DNA of 20,532 nucleotides from DASXBA01 sp046729895 (GCA_046729895.1 JBKPHP010000162.1:1-20532); one strand, 5' to 3'; shown: positions 7,587 to 15,853, numbered from the stretch's first letter. Made by a program: numbers and translations. Notes: generated by a model not told the origin, from the sequence alone.

Positions 7587-8267
7587 CTAGCCCGCCACGT
7601 CCGCGAGCGGCCAGAGCGAGTCCCACTCGAAGTCCGGCTCCTCGGGGCCGGGTCGCTGCTCGCGCTTGCGGTTGACCCAGGCGGTGCGGAAGCCAAGTCG
7701 CCTGGCCGGGCCGATGTCGTACTTGAAGCCGAAGGCGACGTGGAGGATCTGGCCGGCATCGCCCCCGATCCGGTCGTGGGCGAGCTCGAACGGCCCGAGT
7801 GCCGGCTTGTAGGCGCGCGTGTCCTCGGCCACGACGACATCGTCGAACTCGATTTCGAGCTGGCGCAGCGTGTGCTCCATGATCGAGCGGTCGGTGTTCG
7901 AGACGATCGCCAGCCGCAGGCCGGCCTCCTTCGCTCGCCGCAGCGCGGGAACGGTGTCGGGGAAGGGCTGCCAGCTCTCCATCGCGCTGACCAGCGCGCG
8001 GCCGTGCTGCTCGTTCCAGCGGTAGCCACGCTCGCGGACCCACGCCGTGAGGCTGTCGCGGAGGACCTCGGCGTAGCGCCGGTAGTCGCCCTGGATCAGC
8101 TCGAACTGGAGCTTCTCCCACCGCTCCCGCAGCGCCCTGCCGGGCCCCGGGTCCTCGTCGCCGCTGCGCCGGGCCAACTGGTACAGGAAGGCGCCCAGCC
8201 CGCCCTCCCAGTCGACCAGCGTGCCGTAGCAGTCGAATGTGGCCGTGGTTATTGCCCGGTCTGCGAT
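7587..8267 (-). CDS. HAD-superfamily hydrolase (haloacid dehalogenase type II-like), non-canonical start
   Basis: This 226-residue HAD-fold phosphatase or dehalogenase-like enzyme has an unknown substrate. Motif I is TATFDCYGTLVDW, with the nucleophile Asp at about residue 12 from the proposed start. Motif II is LAIVSNTDRS, the motif III Lys is in YKPALGPFE, and motif IV lies in the FGFKYDIGPARRLGF stretch, followed by RTAWVNRK. The first ATG/GTG/TTG in frame is TTG 8177, about 30 residues downstream, which would remove the nucleophile. Between the upstream in-frame TAG and motif I only ATC 8267 and ATA 8252 resemble starts. An AGGAGGG Shine-Dalgarno (8281-8275) sits 7 bases before ATC 8267. 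The gene is the first of a pair with the antiporter and is divergent from yqeY with only 25 bases between starts. Confidence 0.85.
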   Translation of the reverse strand: MADRAITTATFDCYGTLVDWEGGLGAFLYQLARRSGDEDPGPGRALRERWEKLQFELIQGDYRRYAEVLRDSLTAWVRERGYRWNEQHGRALVSAMESWQPFPDTVPALRRAKEAGLRLAIVSNTDRSIMEHTLRQLEIEFDDVVVAEDTRAYKPALGPFELAHDRIGGDAGQILHVAFGFKYDIGPARRLGFRTAWVNRKREQRPGPEEPDFEWDSLWPLADVAG

Positions 8268-8274
8268 CGCTCTG

Positions 8275-8281
8275 CCCTCCT
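8275..8281 (-). promoter_or_regulatory. Shine-Dalgarno AGGAGGG that decides the HAD gene start
   Basis: On the minus strand AGGAGGG is a near-perfect Shine-Dalgarno, 7 bases before ATC 8267. It is strong for this window, where most transcription-unit starts have none. Its last base overlaps the -10 box of divergent yqeY (8281-8286), so the two signals share DNA. Confidence 0.65.
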
Positions 8282-8286
8282 AAACT
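8281..8286 (+). promoter_or_regulatory. Putative -10 box (TAAACT) of yqeY, leaderless type
   Basis: TAAACT matches TANNNT and ends 6 bases before ATG 8293. No separate Shine-Dalgarno is available, since GAAG at 8287-8290 is too close to the start. The promoter serves the yqeY-phoH-ybeY-era unit and overlaps the ribosome-binding site of the divergent HAD gene. Confidence 0.6.
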
Positions 8287-8292
8287 GAAGCC

Positions 8293-8723
8293 ATGTCCGT
8301 GCTGGAACGGGTGCAGGATGACGTGGCGACGGCGCTGAAGGCGCGCGACCGCGAGCGCGTGCACGCGCTGCGCCTGATCGCCAGCGAGCTACAGAAGGCG
8401 GCCAAGGAGGGGAACGGCGATGACCTCGCCGTCCTCCAGCGCGAGCGCAAGCGGCGGCTGGAGGCCGCCGAGGCCTACCGCCAGGCCGGCAGTGAGGACC
8501 GCGCGGCCGCGGAGGAGCGGGAGGCCGAGATCATCGAGGGCTACCTCCCCGAGCAGATGCCCGACGAGGAGCTGCGCGCAACCGTGGGCGATGCGGTGGC
8601 CGAGTCCGGCGCGTCCTCTCCGAAGGACATGGGCAAGGTGATGTCGATCGTGATGCCGAGGGTCAAGGGGCGCGCCGAGGGCAAGCGGGTGAGCGACCTG
8701 GTCAGGGAGGCCCTCGGCTCCTA

Positions 8724-8724
<1 letters not shown>
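8293..8724 (+). CDS. yqeY: YqeY/GatB-like domain protein
   Basis: The 143-residue cytosolic helical protein belongs to the GatB/Yqey family, related to the tail domain of the GatB amidotransferase subunit that contacts tRNA. It opens with a helix resembling VLERVQDDVATALKARDRER followed by HALRLIASELQKA. It also contains the family features AAEEREAEIIEGYLPEQM and SPKDMGKVMSIVMPRVKGRAEGKRVS. Length matches the family (about 147). ATG 8293 follows a -10-like box. The TAG stop shares a base with phoH's GTG (TAGTG), so it heads the yqeY-phoH-ybeY-era unit. Its exact role is not established; context and homology suggest tRNA-related or RNA metabolism. Confidence 0.94.
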
Positions 8725-9706
<982 letters not shown>

Positions 9707-9707
<1 letters not shown>

Positions 9708-10069
9708 TCGAGCTGGAGTTGATCGGCGCGCCCGAGGCGGTGCGGCCTGCCGCGCTCGCCGCGCTGGAGGCGGCGGGCGTCTTCGAGGGGCACCTGGCCG
9801 TGTCCGTCGTGGGACCGGAGCGGATCCGCGAGCTCAACCGCGAGCACCGCGGGCTCGACGAGCCGACCGACGTGCTCTCGTTCCCAGTGGACGAGGCGGG
9901 AGCGCCGGCCGGCCCGCGCGAGCTCGGCGACGTGGTGATCTGTCCCGAGCACACCGAGGAGCTCACCGAGGCGGTCGTCCATGGGGTGCTCCACCTGTGC
10001 GGCTACGACCACGAGACCGACTCGGGCGAGATGCTGGATCTCCAGCGGCGGGTCCTGTCGTCCTTGTGA
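9707..10069 (+). CDS. ybeY: Endoribonuclease YbeY (rRNA maturation factor), possible AUC start
   Basis: YbeY is a zinc-dependent single-strand endoribonuclease for 16S rRNA 3'-end maturation and late 70S quality control. The metal-binding signature HGVLHLCGYDH is at about residues 92-102 with all three histidines. The upstream conserved segment RIRELNREHRGLDEPTDVLSF and the GDVVIC strand are present. The first canonical start is TTG 9719 (116 residues), but translation from ATC 9707, which shares its A with the phoH stop (TGATC), adds IELE. That completes the first beta strand IELELIGA expected in the fold and gives 120 residues. The stop overlaps era's GTG by 4 bases (GTGA). Function is secure; the start is a judgement shared with prmA. 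Confidence 0.9.
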
Positions 10070-10947
10070 GTCGTGCGGGCTTCGTGGCGCTGGCGGGTCG
10101 CCCCAACGCCGGCAAGTCCACGCTCATGAACGCCATCGTGGGGGGAAAGGTCGCGATCGTGTCCGACAAGCCGCAGACGACCCGGCGCGAGATCCGCGGC
10201 ATCGCCACCGCCGATGACTGGCAGCTCGTGCTCGTGGACCTGCCGGGCGTGCAGCGGCCGCGTGACCCGCTGACCGAGCGGATGCAACGGCGGGTGGAGC
10301 GCGCGCTGACCGACGCGGATGCCGCCCTCTTCGTCGTGGGCGGCGACCAGCGGGTGGGTCCGGGCGACCGCTTCATCGCACGGGCGATCCGGAACGTCGG
10401 CCTCCCCGCGGTGACCGCCGTCAACAAGGTCGACCTTCTCGACGCTGCCCGCAGCATGAAGGCGTTGTCGGCGGCCGCAGAGCTCGGCGAGCAAGGAGAG
10501 GTCTTCCCGGTGAGCGCGAAGACCGGCGCAGGAGTACCCGAGCTGGTTGAGCACCTGGTCTCGCTCCTCCCGGAGAGCCCCCTGCTCTACCCCCCAGACG
10601 AGCGCACCGACCTTCCCGAGCGAGTGCGGCTCGCGGAGCTGATCCGCGAGCAGGCGCTGGCACGAACGCGCGAGGAGGTGCCGCATGCCGTCGAGGTGCA
10701 GGTGGAGGAGGTCGAGGAGCGGGACGATGGCTCGCTGCTCGTCCATGCGCGCATCTGGGCCGAGACCGAGTCCCAGAAGGGCATCCTGATCGGAGCGGGC
10801 GGGCGCATGGTGAAGGCAATCGGCGCCTCGGCGCGCCGCGAGATGGAGCTTGATACGGGCAGGCCCGTGCACCTCGACCTGAGCGTTCGCGTGCGCAAGG
10901 GCTGGCGACGCGATGAGGCGCTCCTCGACCGGCTGGGGATCGAGTAG
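10066..10947 (+). CDS. era: GTPase Era
   Basis: Era is an essential GTPase that binds the 3' end of 16S rRNA and assists 30S assembly. The 293-residue protein has the family length. G1 is GRPNAGKS at 11-18, the effector segment KPQTTRREIRG spans G2, G3 is DLPG (58-61, where DTPG is more usual) and G4 is NKVD in VTAVNKVDLLD. A SAKTG G5 is present. The C-terminal KH domain contains the RNA-binding loop GILIGAGGRMVKAIG, then ELDTGRPVHLDLSVRVRKGW. GTG 10066 overlaps the ybeY stop as GTGA; an open frame upstream to 9997 belongs to ybeY and is not the start. It is the last gene of the yqeY-phoH-ybeY-era unit. Confidence 0.97.
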   Translation: MSRAGFVALAGRPNAGKSTLMNAIVGGKVAIVSDKPQTTRREIRGIATADDWQLVLVDLPGVQRPRDPLTERMQRRVERALTDADAALFVVGGDQRVGPGDRFIARAIRNVGLPAVTAVNKVDLLDAARSMKALSAAAELGEQGEVFPVSAKTGAGVPELVEHLVSLLPESPLLYPPDERTDLPERVRLAELIREQALARTREEVPHAVEVQVEEVEERDDGSLLVHARIWAETESQKGILIGAGGRMVKAIGASARREMELDTGRPVHLDLSVRVRKGWRRDEALLDRLGIE

Positions 10948-10973
10948 CACCTGTCCCGAAGCGGAGCGGGGCG

Positions 10974-11270
10974 CTAGCTGCGGAGCAGGATCTCGTAGTG
11001 GTCGACCACCGGGTCGCGTTGTGCCTGGGCCGTCGCCTCGGCCCTCGCCCTCATCTCCTCGGCAAGCTTGTCGGTCGCGCGCATCTGGTCACGCGTCTCC
11101 CAGAACGTGATCACCGCCGCCTTGCCCGCATTCTCATCCACCATCACGACGACGCCTCCGAACCCGGGCTGCTGCTCCAGGACTGGAAGCGACTCCTGCT
11201 CGAACTCCGTGACGGTCTGGGTGAGCCGTTCCGGCGGCAGACCCGCCCACCGGCTTAGCCGTGCATGCAT
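10974..11270 (-). CDS. Small ABM-like (dimeric ferredoxin-like fold) protein
   Basis: The 98-residue protein has the antibiotic-biosynthesis-monooxygenase-like pattern. An N-terminal strand (HARLSRWAG) precedes a helix carrying the PERLTQTVTEFEQESLPVLE segment. A PGFGGVVVMVDENAGKAAVI strand pair leads into TFWETRDQMRATDKLAEEM and a terminal strand VDHYEILL. Such proteins form dimers; some are quinol or heme monooxygenases, and many have no known activity. No function is assigned. I chose ATG 11270, where the conserved fold begins, although the frame stays open to 11459 across the hisIE start. It is convergent with era and divergent from hisIE, so it stands alone. It could equally be described as a stress-responsive dabb-like protein. 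Confidence 0.75.
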   Translation of the reverse strand: MHARLSRWAGLPPERLTQTVTEFEQESLPVLEQQPGFGGVVVMVDENAGKAAVITFWETRDQMRATDKLAEEMRARAEATAQAQRDPVVDHYEILLRS

Positions 11271-11379
11271 CTCCCACCCCCACTGCTCGAAACTCGTCTG
11301 GAGGATGCCCTCCCCTCGTGCCGAGATCAAGTCCGCTCGCCTTGGCCCCCCGAACGGCTCCGTTGCGACAATGCTCGGG
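11271..11379. other. Divergent intergenic region between ABM-like gene and hisIE
   Basis: This 109-base spacer must hold both promoters. On the plus strand a GACAAT hexamer precedes hisIE. On the minus strand a purine-rich run (GGGGGTGGGAG) abuts ATG 11270, but I see no clear -10 box. I see no Trp- or His-rich leader peptide and no attenuator-like hairpin, so transcription attenuation of the downstream his-trp genes is not supported. Confidence 0.5.
11367..11372 (+). promoter_or_regulatory. Putative -10 box (GACAAT) of hisIE-trpEGDC, leaderless type
   Basis: GACAAT keeps A2 and T6 of the -10 consensus and ends exactly 7 bases before GTG 11380. ATG 11371 in the same frame lies partly inside the box, so GTG 11380 is preferred. 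No Shine-Dalgarno is present. It would drive the whole five-gene unit. Confidence 0.55.
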
Positions 11380-11979
11380 GTGGACCCGCAGATCGAATTC
11401 GACGAGAACGGCTTGGCGCCGTGCGTGGCGCAGAACTGGCGCACCGGCGAGGTGCTCACGCTGGCCTACGTGAACGAGGAGGCGCTGAGGCGCACCCGCG
11501 AGAGCGGTGAGGCCTGGTTCTGGAGCCGCTCGCGCGGCGAGCTGTGGCACAAGGGGCAGACGTCGGGCAACGTCATGCGCGTACGTGAGCTGCGCTTCGA
11601 CTGCGACCTGGATGCGGTGCTGGTGCTGGTGGAGCCCGCCGGTCCCGCCTGCCATACCGGGGAGCGGACCTGTTTCCACAACGGCGATTTGGCACCCGCG
11701 CCTCACGAGGCGCTGCCCGGGCTCGAGCGGGTGATCGCGGAGCGCCAGGCGCGGCCGCCCGAGGGCAGCTACACGGCCGAGTTGCTTGCGGAGCCGACGC
11801 GGATAGGCGACAAGGTCCAGGAAGAGGCCGAGGAGGCCGCGCGGGCGGCGCGCGAGGAGGACGACGGGCGCCTGGCGGCGGAGGCGGCGGACCTGCTCTA
11901 CCACCTCGCGGTCCTGCTCGCGTCGCGCGGGCTCAGCTTGGAAGACGCGTTCGAGGAGCTGAATGGCCGTCGCCGTTGA
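11380..11979 (+). CDS. hisIE: Bifunctional phosphoribosyl-AMP cyclohydrolase / phosphoribosyl-ATP pyrophosphatase
   Basis: This fused enzyme catalyses the second and third steps of histidine synthesis: pyrophosphate removal from PR-ATP and ring opening of PR-AMP. HisI occupies about residues 1-110: APCVAQNWRTGEVLTLAYVN, SRSRGELWHKGQTSGN, the metal-binding D-x-D-x-D of FDCDLDAVLV, and CHTGERTCF with the zinc-ligand cysteines. HisE occupies about 112-199: ERVIAERQARPPEGSYTAEL, then KVQEEAEEAARAAREED and the helix AAEAADLLYHLAVLLA. The order HisI then HisE is that of known fusions, whereas actinobacteria such as Mycobacterium and Streptomyces keep them separate. GTG 11380 is chosen by its -10 box. 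The end overlaps trpE by 17 bases, so histidine and tryptophan genes are coupled. Confidence 0.95.
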   Translation: MDPQIEFDENGLAPCVAQNWRTGEVLTLAYVNEEALRRTRESGEAWFWSRSRGELWHKGQTSGNVMRVRELRFDCDLDAVLVLVEPAGPACHTGERTCFHNGDLAPAPHEALPGLERVIAERQARPPEGSYTAELLAEPTRIGDKVQEEAEEAARAAREEDDGRLAAEAADLLYHLAVLLASRGLSLEDAFEELNGRRR

Positions 11980-13429
11980 GCCGGCCGAGCTCCACATCTT
12001 CCCTAGCCTGCAGGAGGTTCAGGCACTGGCCCACGAGCACACGCTCGTGCCGTTGCGCCACACCTTCGTAGCCGACACCGAGACGCCCGTCTCGGCCTAC
12101 CTGAAGCTGCGGGGCGGCGGGCCATCCTTCCTGCTCGAGTCGGCCGAGCAGGGACAGCGCTTCGGACGCTGGTCGTTCCTCGGCTTCCGCCCCCGGACGG
12201 TGATCCGCTGGAGCCAGGGCGACCCCGGGGACCCGTACGCGCTCGTCGAGGCCGAGCTGGGCCGCTACCGGATCGCGCCGCTCCACGGGCTGCCGCCGTT
12301 CGCGGGCGGGGCCGTCGGCCTGTTCGGTTACGACCTGGTGCGCAGCGCCGAGCCCACGGTCGGGCAGGCGAACCCCGATGAGCTTGGCCTCCCGGACCTC
12401 GCTCTCATGGTGTCGGACCTGCTGGTGGCGTTCGATCACCTCAGGCACGAGGTCACCGTGCTGGCCAACGTGTTCGCAGAGGAGGACGTCGAACGGGCGT
12501 ACGGGGCAGCGGCCGGCGCCATCGCGGACGTGCGCGAGCGGCTCGCCGGCCCCGTGCCGCGGGTGCTCGCGGGCCGGCGCGAGGCGCCGGGGTTCGACTC
12601 GAACATCGGCTACGACGGGTACACCGCCGCCGTCGAGCGGGCCAAGGAGTACATCCGGTCCGGCGACGTCTACCAGGTGGTGCCGAGCCAGCGCTGGAGC
12701 GCCGAGTCGCCGGTGGGCGCCTTCTCCATCTACCGGGGCCTGCGCACGGTCAACCCCAGCCCGTACATGTACTTCCTGGACTTCCAGGACTTCGAGATCG
12801 CGGGCGCGTCGCCCGAGTCGCTCGTGAAGGTAGAGGGCCGCCGGGCGGAGCAGCGACCGATCGCCGGCACGAGGCCTCGCGCCGGCACCACCGAGGAGGA
12901 CCTGAAGGGTGCGCGAGGTCTGCTCGCCGACGAAAAGGAACGGGCCGAGCACGTGATGCTCGTGGACCTAGGCCGCAACGACCTGGGGCGGGTCTGCGAG
13001 TACGGCAGCGTGAGCGTCGACGAGCTGATGGTCGTCGAGACGTACTCGCACGTGATGCACATCGTGAGCTCTGTCTCCGGCAGGCTGCGGGCCGGCGTGA
13101 CCGCCATGGACGCCCTGCGGGCCTCGCTGCCGGCCGGGACGCTGTCGGGGGCGCCGAAGATCCGGGCCATGCAGATCATCGACGAGCTGGAGCCGACGAG
13201 GCGCGGTCCCTACGGCGGGGCGGTCGGGTACCTGTCCTACACAGGTGAGCTCGATACCTGCATCTACATCCGCTCGGCGCTCGTCAAGGACGGCCGGGTG
13301 TACGTGCAGGCCGGCGGCGGGATCGTGGCGGACTCCGAGCCGGGTTACGAGGTGAGGGAGACCGAGGTCAAGGCCGGGGCGGTGTTCGAGGCCGTACGCC
13401 TTGCCTGCTCGGAGGCGGATTGGCCGTGA
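11963..13429 (+). CDS. trpE: Anthranilate synthase component I
   Basis: TrpE converts chorismate to anthranilate using ammonia supplied by TrpG, the committed step to tryptophan. The 488-residue protein has the usual length. The N-terminal feedback-site motif is present as SFLLESAEQGQRFGRWSFLG, the LLES being the tryptophan-binding signature, so product inhibition is expected. The chorismate-binding domain has YQVVPSQRWS, NPSPYMYFLDF, GTRPRAGTTEED, HVMLVDLGRNDLGRV, LPAGTLSGAPKIRAM and the closing YGGAVGYLSYTGELD and QAGGGIVADSEPGYE. ATG 11963 has a Shine-Dalgarno (GAGGAG, 11953-11958) inside hisIE, and the genes overlap by 17 bases. The stop overlaps trpG as GTGA. Identification is secure. 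Confidence 0.98.
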   Translation: MAVAVEPAELHIFPSLQEVQALAHEHTLVPLRHTFVADTETPVSAYLKLRGGGPSFLLESAEQGQRFGRWSFLGFRPRTVIRWSQGDPGDPYALVEAELGRYRIAPLHGLPPFAGGAVGLFGYDLVRSAEPTVGQANPDELGLPDLALMVSDLLVAFDHLRHEVTVLANVFAEEDVERAYGAAAGAIADVRERLAGPVPRVLAGRREAPGFDSNIGYDGYTAAVERAKEYIRSGDVYQVVPSQRWSAESPVGAFSIYRGLRTVNPSPYMYFLDFQDFEIAGASPESLVKVEGRRAEQRPIAGTRPRAGTTEEDLKGARGLLADEKERAEHVMLVDLGRNDLGRVCEYGSVSVDELMVVETYSHVMHIVSSVSGRLRAGVTAMDALRASLPAGTLSGAPKIRAMQIIDELEPTRRGPYGGAVGYLSYTGELDTCIYIRSALVKDGRVYVQAGGGIVADSEPGYEVRETEVKAGAVFEAVRLACSEADWP

Positions 13430-13989
13430 CCCGCACTCTCGTGATCGACAACTACGACTCCTTCACCTACAACCTCGTCCAGTACCTGGGCGAGCTCGGG
13501 TCGGAGCTCGAGATCGTGCGCAACGACGAGGCGAGCGTGGACGAGCTGCTCGCGGGCGGCTTCGACAAGGCGATTGTGTCGCCCGGCCCCTGCACCCCCG
13601 CCGAGGCCGGGATCTCGGGAGAGGCGGTCAAGCGCTTCGCCGAGGCCGGCACACCGGTGTTGGGGGTTTGCCTCGGCCACCAGGCCCTGGCGGTTGCCTT
13701 CGGCGGGCGCGTCGTGCGCGGGGAGCCCGTGCATGGCAAGACCGCCGGCGTGGAGCACGATGGCAGAACGATCTTCCAGGGACTCGAATCGCCCCTCGTG
13801 GTGGGCCGCTATCACTCGCTCGTCGTAGACCCCGACGTTCCCGACGAGCTCGACGTCTCGGCCCGCTCCGGGGACACCGTGATGGGCCTGCGGCACCGCG
13901 AGCTGCCGGCGGAGGGCGTGCAGTTCCACCCCGAGTCGATCCTTACGGACGCCGGCATGGCGCTCCTCGGGAACTTCCTGGATGCCTAA
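13426..13989 (+). CDS. trpG: Anthranilate synthase component II (glutamine amidotransferase)
   Basis: This class I glutamine amidotransferase subunit hydrolyses glutamine and passes ammonia to TrpE; it may also serve PabB, as in many bacteria with a single TrpG/PabA. The 187-residue protein opens with TLVIDNYDSFTYNLVQYLGE and has the oxyanion segment SPGPCTPAEAG. The nucleophile Cys is in LGVCLGHQAL and the catalytic His/Glu pair in VQFHPESIL. HGKTAG, the TrpG/PabA hallmark near residue 100, is present. I start it at GTG 13426, which overlaps the trpE stop (GTGA); TTG 13420, two codons earlier, is possible. It overlaps trpD by 8 bases. Confidence 0.96.
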   Translation: MTRTLVIDNYDSFTYNLVQYLGELGSELEIVRNDEASVDELLAGGFDKAIVSPGPCTPAEAGISGEAVKRFAEAGTPVLGVCLGHQALAVAFGGRVVRGEPVHGKTAGVEHDGRTIFQGLESPLVVGRYHSLVVDPDVPDELDVSARSGDTVMGLRHRELPAEGVQFHPESILTDAGMALLGNFLDA

Positions 13990-15004
13990 CGCCGTAATCA
14001 CCGACGCGATCGACCGCCTTTGCGCAGGGCAGGACTTGTCCGCGGACGAGGCGTCTCGCGTGCTCCGTGAGGTGATGTCCGGCAACGCCTCCGAGGCGGA
14101 GACCGCCGGCTTCCTGATCGGGCTGCGGACGAAGGGCGAGACCGTCGACGAGATAGCCGGCCTCGCGAGGACCATGCGCGAGCTCGCCGAGAAGGTCCAG
14201 GTCGCGGGTGAGCTTGTCGACACCGCCGGCACAGGAGGCGGGCTGCCCACCTTCAACGTGTCCACGACCGCCGCGTTCGTGGCCGCCGGGGCGGGCTGCA
14301 GGGTGGCCAAGCACGGCAACCGCTCCGCGACGAGCCAGTGCGGCTCCGCCGATGTCCTCGAGGCGCTCGGAGCCAGCATCGAGCTGGAGCCGGCGGCCGT
14401 CGCCGAGTGCATCGACGTCGTCGGCTTCGGATTCATGTTCGCTCCGCGCCACCACCAGGCCATGCGGCACGTCGTGCCGGTCCGCAAGGAGCTCGCCGTG
14501 CGGACCATCTTCAATTTCCTGGGCCCTCTCACCAATCCGGCCAGCGCGCGGCGCCAGGTGATCGGGGTGTCCGATGCCGGGTACCTCGAGACAATCGCAG
14601 CCGCCCTGCGCGAGCTCGGCACCGAGGCCGCCTTGGTAGTGTCGAGTGCGGATGGCCTCGACGAGTTCAGCGTCTCGGGGGCAACTCAAGTCGTGGAGCT
14701 GAGGGACGGAGGGCTTAGGAGCTTCGAGGTCACCCCGGAGGAGGTTGGCCTGGAACGCGCCACCGACGGTGCCGTGGGCGCGGGTACGCCGGAGCAGAAC
14801 GCCGAAGTGCTGCGGCGCGTGCTGTCCGGAGAGCCGGGCACCGAGCGCGCGCTCGCGATCTTGAACGCGGGCGCGGCGATCTACGTCGCCGGCCTGGAGG
14901 AGACGATCGAGGCCGGGGTGCGCCGTGCTGAGGAATCGGTGGACTCGGGCACCGCGCGCACAGTGCTGCGGCGGTTCGTCGAGCGCAGCCGGGAGCTGGC
15001 ATGA
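13982..15004 (+). CDS. trpD: Anthranilate phosphoribosyltransferase
   Basis: TrpD transfers the phosphoribosyl group of PRPP to anthranilate. The 340-residue homodimeric-type protein shows the N-terminal helical part (LSADEASRVLREVMSGNASE). The PRPP-binding loop GTGGGLPTFNVSTTAAFVAA follows, then KHGNRSATSQCGSADVLEALG, where SATSQCGSAD replaces the commoner VSSxSGSAD, and APRHHQAMRHVVPVRKELAVR. The metal-binding DE pair (GLDEFSVSG) and the FNFLGPLTNPA motif are present. It is separate from trpG, not fused. It begins within the end of trpG (8-base overlap) and ends in an ATGA overlap with trpC. Confidence 0.97.
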   Translation: MPNAVITDAIDRLCAGQDLSADEASRVLREVMSGNASEAETAGFLIGLRTKGETVDEIAGLARTMRELAEKVQVAGELVDTAGTGGGLPTFNVSTTAAFVAAGAGCRVAKHGNRSATSQCGSADVLEALGASIELEPAAVAECIDVVGFGFMFAPRHHQAMRHVVPVRKELAVRTIFNFLGPLTNPASARRQVIGVSDAGYLETIAAALRELGTEAALVVSSADGLDEFSVSGATQVVELRDGGLRSFEVTPEEVGLERATDGAVGAGTPEQNAEVLRRVLSGEPGTERALAILNAGAAIYVAGLEETIEAGVRRAEESVDSGTARTVLRRFVERSRELA

Positions 15005-15798
15005 GCGCGGGCTTGGATCCCCTGATCCAGGCTACCCGCGACGCGCTCGCGCAGCGAAAGCGCGAGCGGCCTCTCTCCCAGCTCGAGAGCGAGGCCGGCG
15101 TGCGGGGCGAGGGAAGGCCGTTCGCTGAGGCGCTGGCGCGCCCCGGCACGTCGGTGATCGCCGAGCACAAGCGCCGCTCGCCGTCGGCCGGAGCAATTCG
15201 CGAGGACGCGAGCTGCCCCGCAGTGGTCCGTGCCTATGAGCGGGGCGGGGCCGCGGCAATATCGATCATCACCGAGGAGACCCATTTCGGCGGCTCGCTC
15301 GCCGACCTTCGGGAGGCGCGAGCGGCAACCGAGCTGCCGCTGCTGCGCAAGGACTTCACCATCGATCCCTACCAGCTCTACGAGGCCAAGGCAGTGGGGG
15401 CGGACGCGGTTCTGCTCGTCGTGGGCTCGCTCGATCGGCGTGAGCTCGGCACCCTCCACGGCCTCGCAGGCAACCTGGACGTCGACGCGGTCGTCGAGGT
15501 GTCGGCCCCGGAGGAGCTGGAGACGGCGCTCGAGGTCGACGCGGACGTGATCGGGATCAACAACCGCGACCTCAGTGACTTCAGCGTCGACATGCGCCGC
15601 ACCTTCGAGCTGCTGGCAGACGTCCCCGCAGGAAAGATCGTGGTCTCCGAATCCGGCATCACGGGTCGGGAGCAGATCGAGGAGCTCGAGCAGGCTGGCG
15701 TGGACGCCGTGCTCATCGGCGAGGTGCTGATGCGCTCGGCCGATCCGGAGGCAGCCGTGCGGGAGCTCACCAGGTCCGAGGAGCCGACGCAGGCTTAG
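15001..15798 (+). CDS. trpC: Indole-3-glycerol phosphate synthase
   Basis: TrpC is the TIM-barrel enzyme that closes the indole ring from carboxyphenylamino-deoxyribulose phosphate. The 265-residue monofunctional protein, without TrpF, has the family signatures. These are VIAEHKRRSPSAGAIRED with the catalytic Lys and substrate-binding residues, ITEETHFGGSLADL, LLRKDFTIDPYQLYEAKAVG with the second catalytic Lys, IGINNRDLSDFSVDM, VVSESGI and GVDAVLIGEVLMRS. It is the last trp gene here: trpF, trpB and trpA do not follow. Its TAG stop merges with the first unit of a heptamer repeat array. Confidence 0.97.
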   Translation: MSAGLDPLIQATRDALAQRKRERPLSQLESEAGVRGEGRPFAEALARPGTSVIAEHKRRSPSAGAIREDASCPAVVRAYERGGAAAISIITEETHFGGSLADLREARAATELPLLRKDFTIDPYQLYEAKAVGADAVLLVVGSLDRRELGTLHGLAGNLDVDAVVEVSAPEELETALEVDADVIGINNRDLSDFSVDMRRTFELLADVPAGKIVVSESGITGREQIEELEQAGVDAVLIGEVLMRSADPEAAVRELTRSEEPTQA

Positions 15799-15831
15799 TC
15801 GTCGGTCCTCAGTCCTCGGTCGTCAGTCCTC
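15797..15831 (+). repeat. Five tandem heptamers RGTCSTC downstream of trpC
   Basis: Five head-to-tail 7-base units run AGTCGTC, GGTCCTC, AGTCCTC, GGTCGTC, AGTCCTC, beginning in the last two bases of the trpC stop codon. The alternating pattern also reads as a 14-base unit. A different heptamer array starts 22 bases later. This is a direct reading of the sequence, with no known function. Confidence 0.85.
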
Positions 15832-15853
15832 AGGATCTCGCCGAACCGCCTTT

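Noticed and set aside
6093..8364. Long open frames overlapping the antiporter and HAD genes (plus 6093-7301, minus 6676-8364)
   Set aside because: Low-complexity, Arg/Gly/Asp-rich translations in the wrong frames; the antiporter and HAD frames have clear family motifs.
10948..10973. Terminator between convergent era and the ABM-like gene
   Set aside because: Only a 4-5 bp CCCG/CGGG pairing and no T-tract; not distinguishable from chance at this GC content.
11271..11459. Extended N-terminus of the ABM-like protein from 11459
   Set aside because: The extension would overlap the hisIE promoter and first codons, and its residues do not resemble the family; the fold begins at ATG 11270.
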